From assembly GCA_009746045.1 (NCBI GenBank), contig RPFO01000102.1, positions 470,822 to 528,321 on the forward strand: a DNA stretch of 57,500 nt. The letters are read 5' to 3'. Below are positions 57,445-57,500 of this stretch, one piece after another (positions within the stretch are counted from its first letter, which is position 1; each line of letters opens with the position of its first letter). The notes under the pieces were generated by a model. The model was given only the letters and a program-made list of their open reading frames with translations, ran no database searches and was not told the DNA's origin. Position numbers and translations under genes: made by a program. The DNA is from Mesostigma viride. Its lineage: Eukaryota; Streptophyta; Mesostigmatophyceae; Mesostigmatales; Mesostigmataceae.

Positions 57445-57500
57445 CATTAAATAGAAACAGAACGTGGACAAGGACGATGGCAGGAGTGGTCACAGCCTGT

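Overview
This is repeat-rich nuclear DNA from a photosynthetic green-lineage eukaryote, most likely an alga. It carries spliced genes with GT-AG introns, a PsbP-fold (thylakoid lumen type) protein, a HUA2/HULK-like CID protein of plant type, and a DNL-type zinc finger protein with an organelle presequence. GC-rich coding exons sit among non-LTR retrotransposon debris, PIF/Harbinger DNA transposons, foldback repeats and very long microsatellites. I cannot name the species from sequence alone.

Layout. 1-3.8 kb: a weak open frame, then an inverted-repeat element (about 1441-3566) and small foldback repeats. 3869-23861: what looks like one 20-kb insertion with matching terminal inverted repeats and a TAA target-site duplication. 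Removing it restores a perfect 20-bp hairpin stem. Inside it are LINE fragments (6520-7245, 9901-12395), an unknown Cys/His-rich gene remnant (7902-8989), a frameshifted OTU protease (14084-14734), a young long-armed MITE (15475-16426), a PIF/Harbinger DDE transposase with one nonsense codon (16720-17289), a 66-bp minisatellite, and a second PIF/Harbinger element (19933-23838) inserted about 22 bp from the outer element's right end.

24.0-57.5 kb: host genes and intergenic repeats. The genes are a DNL zinc finger protein (24404-24946, +), a Tudor + CID HULK-like gene (43221 to 35367, -), a complete four-exon Bet1/Sft1-type Qc-SNARE (44485-48120, +), and the 3' part of a PsbP-domain gene (57353 to 54795, -). 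A LINE graveyard at 49.8-53.8 kb includes an ORF1-only relic. The genes do not form a pathway. They serve organelle Hsp70 maintenance, transcription or RNA processing, Golgi trafficking and the thylakoid lumen.

The most unusual signal is in the introns. In all three spliced host genes, introns hold decayed tandem copies of the adjoining exon end. In the PsbP gene they include the splice donor and form ladders whose similarity falls with distance. This looks like intron growth by tandem duplication across exon-intron junctions. Other points of note are the Tudor-HULK architecture, the 20-kb Harbinger-type nest with a paralogous empty site, and a 600-bp pentamer array that drifts stepwise in sequence without losing register.
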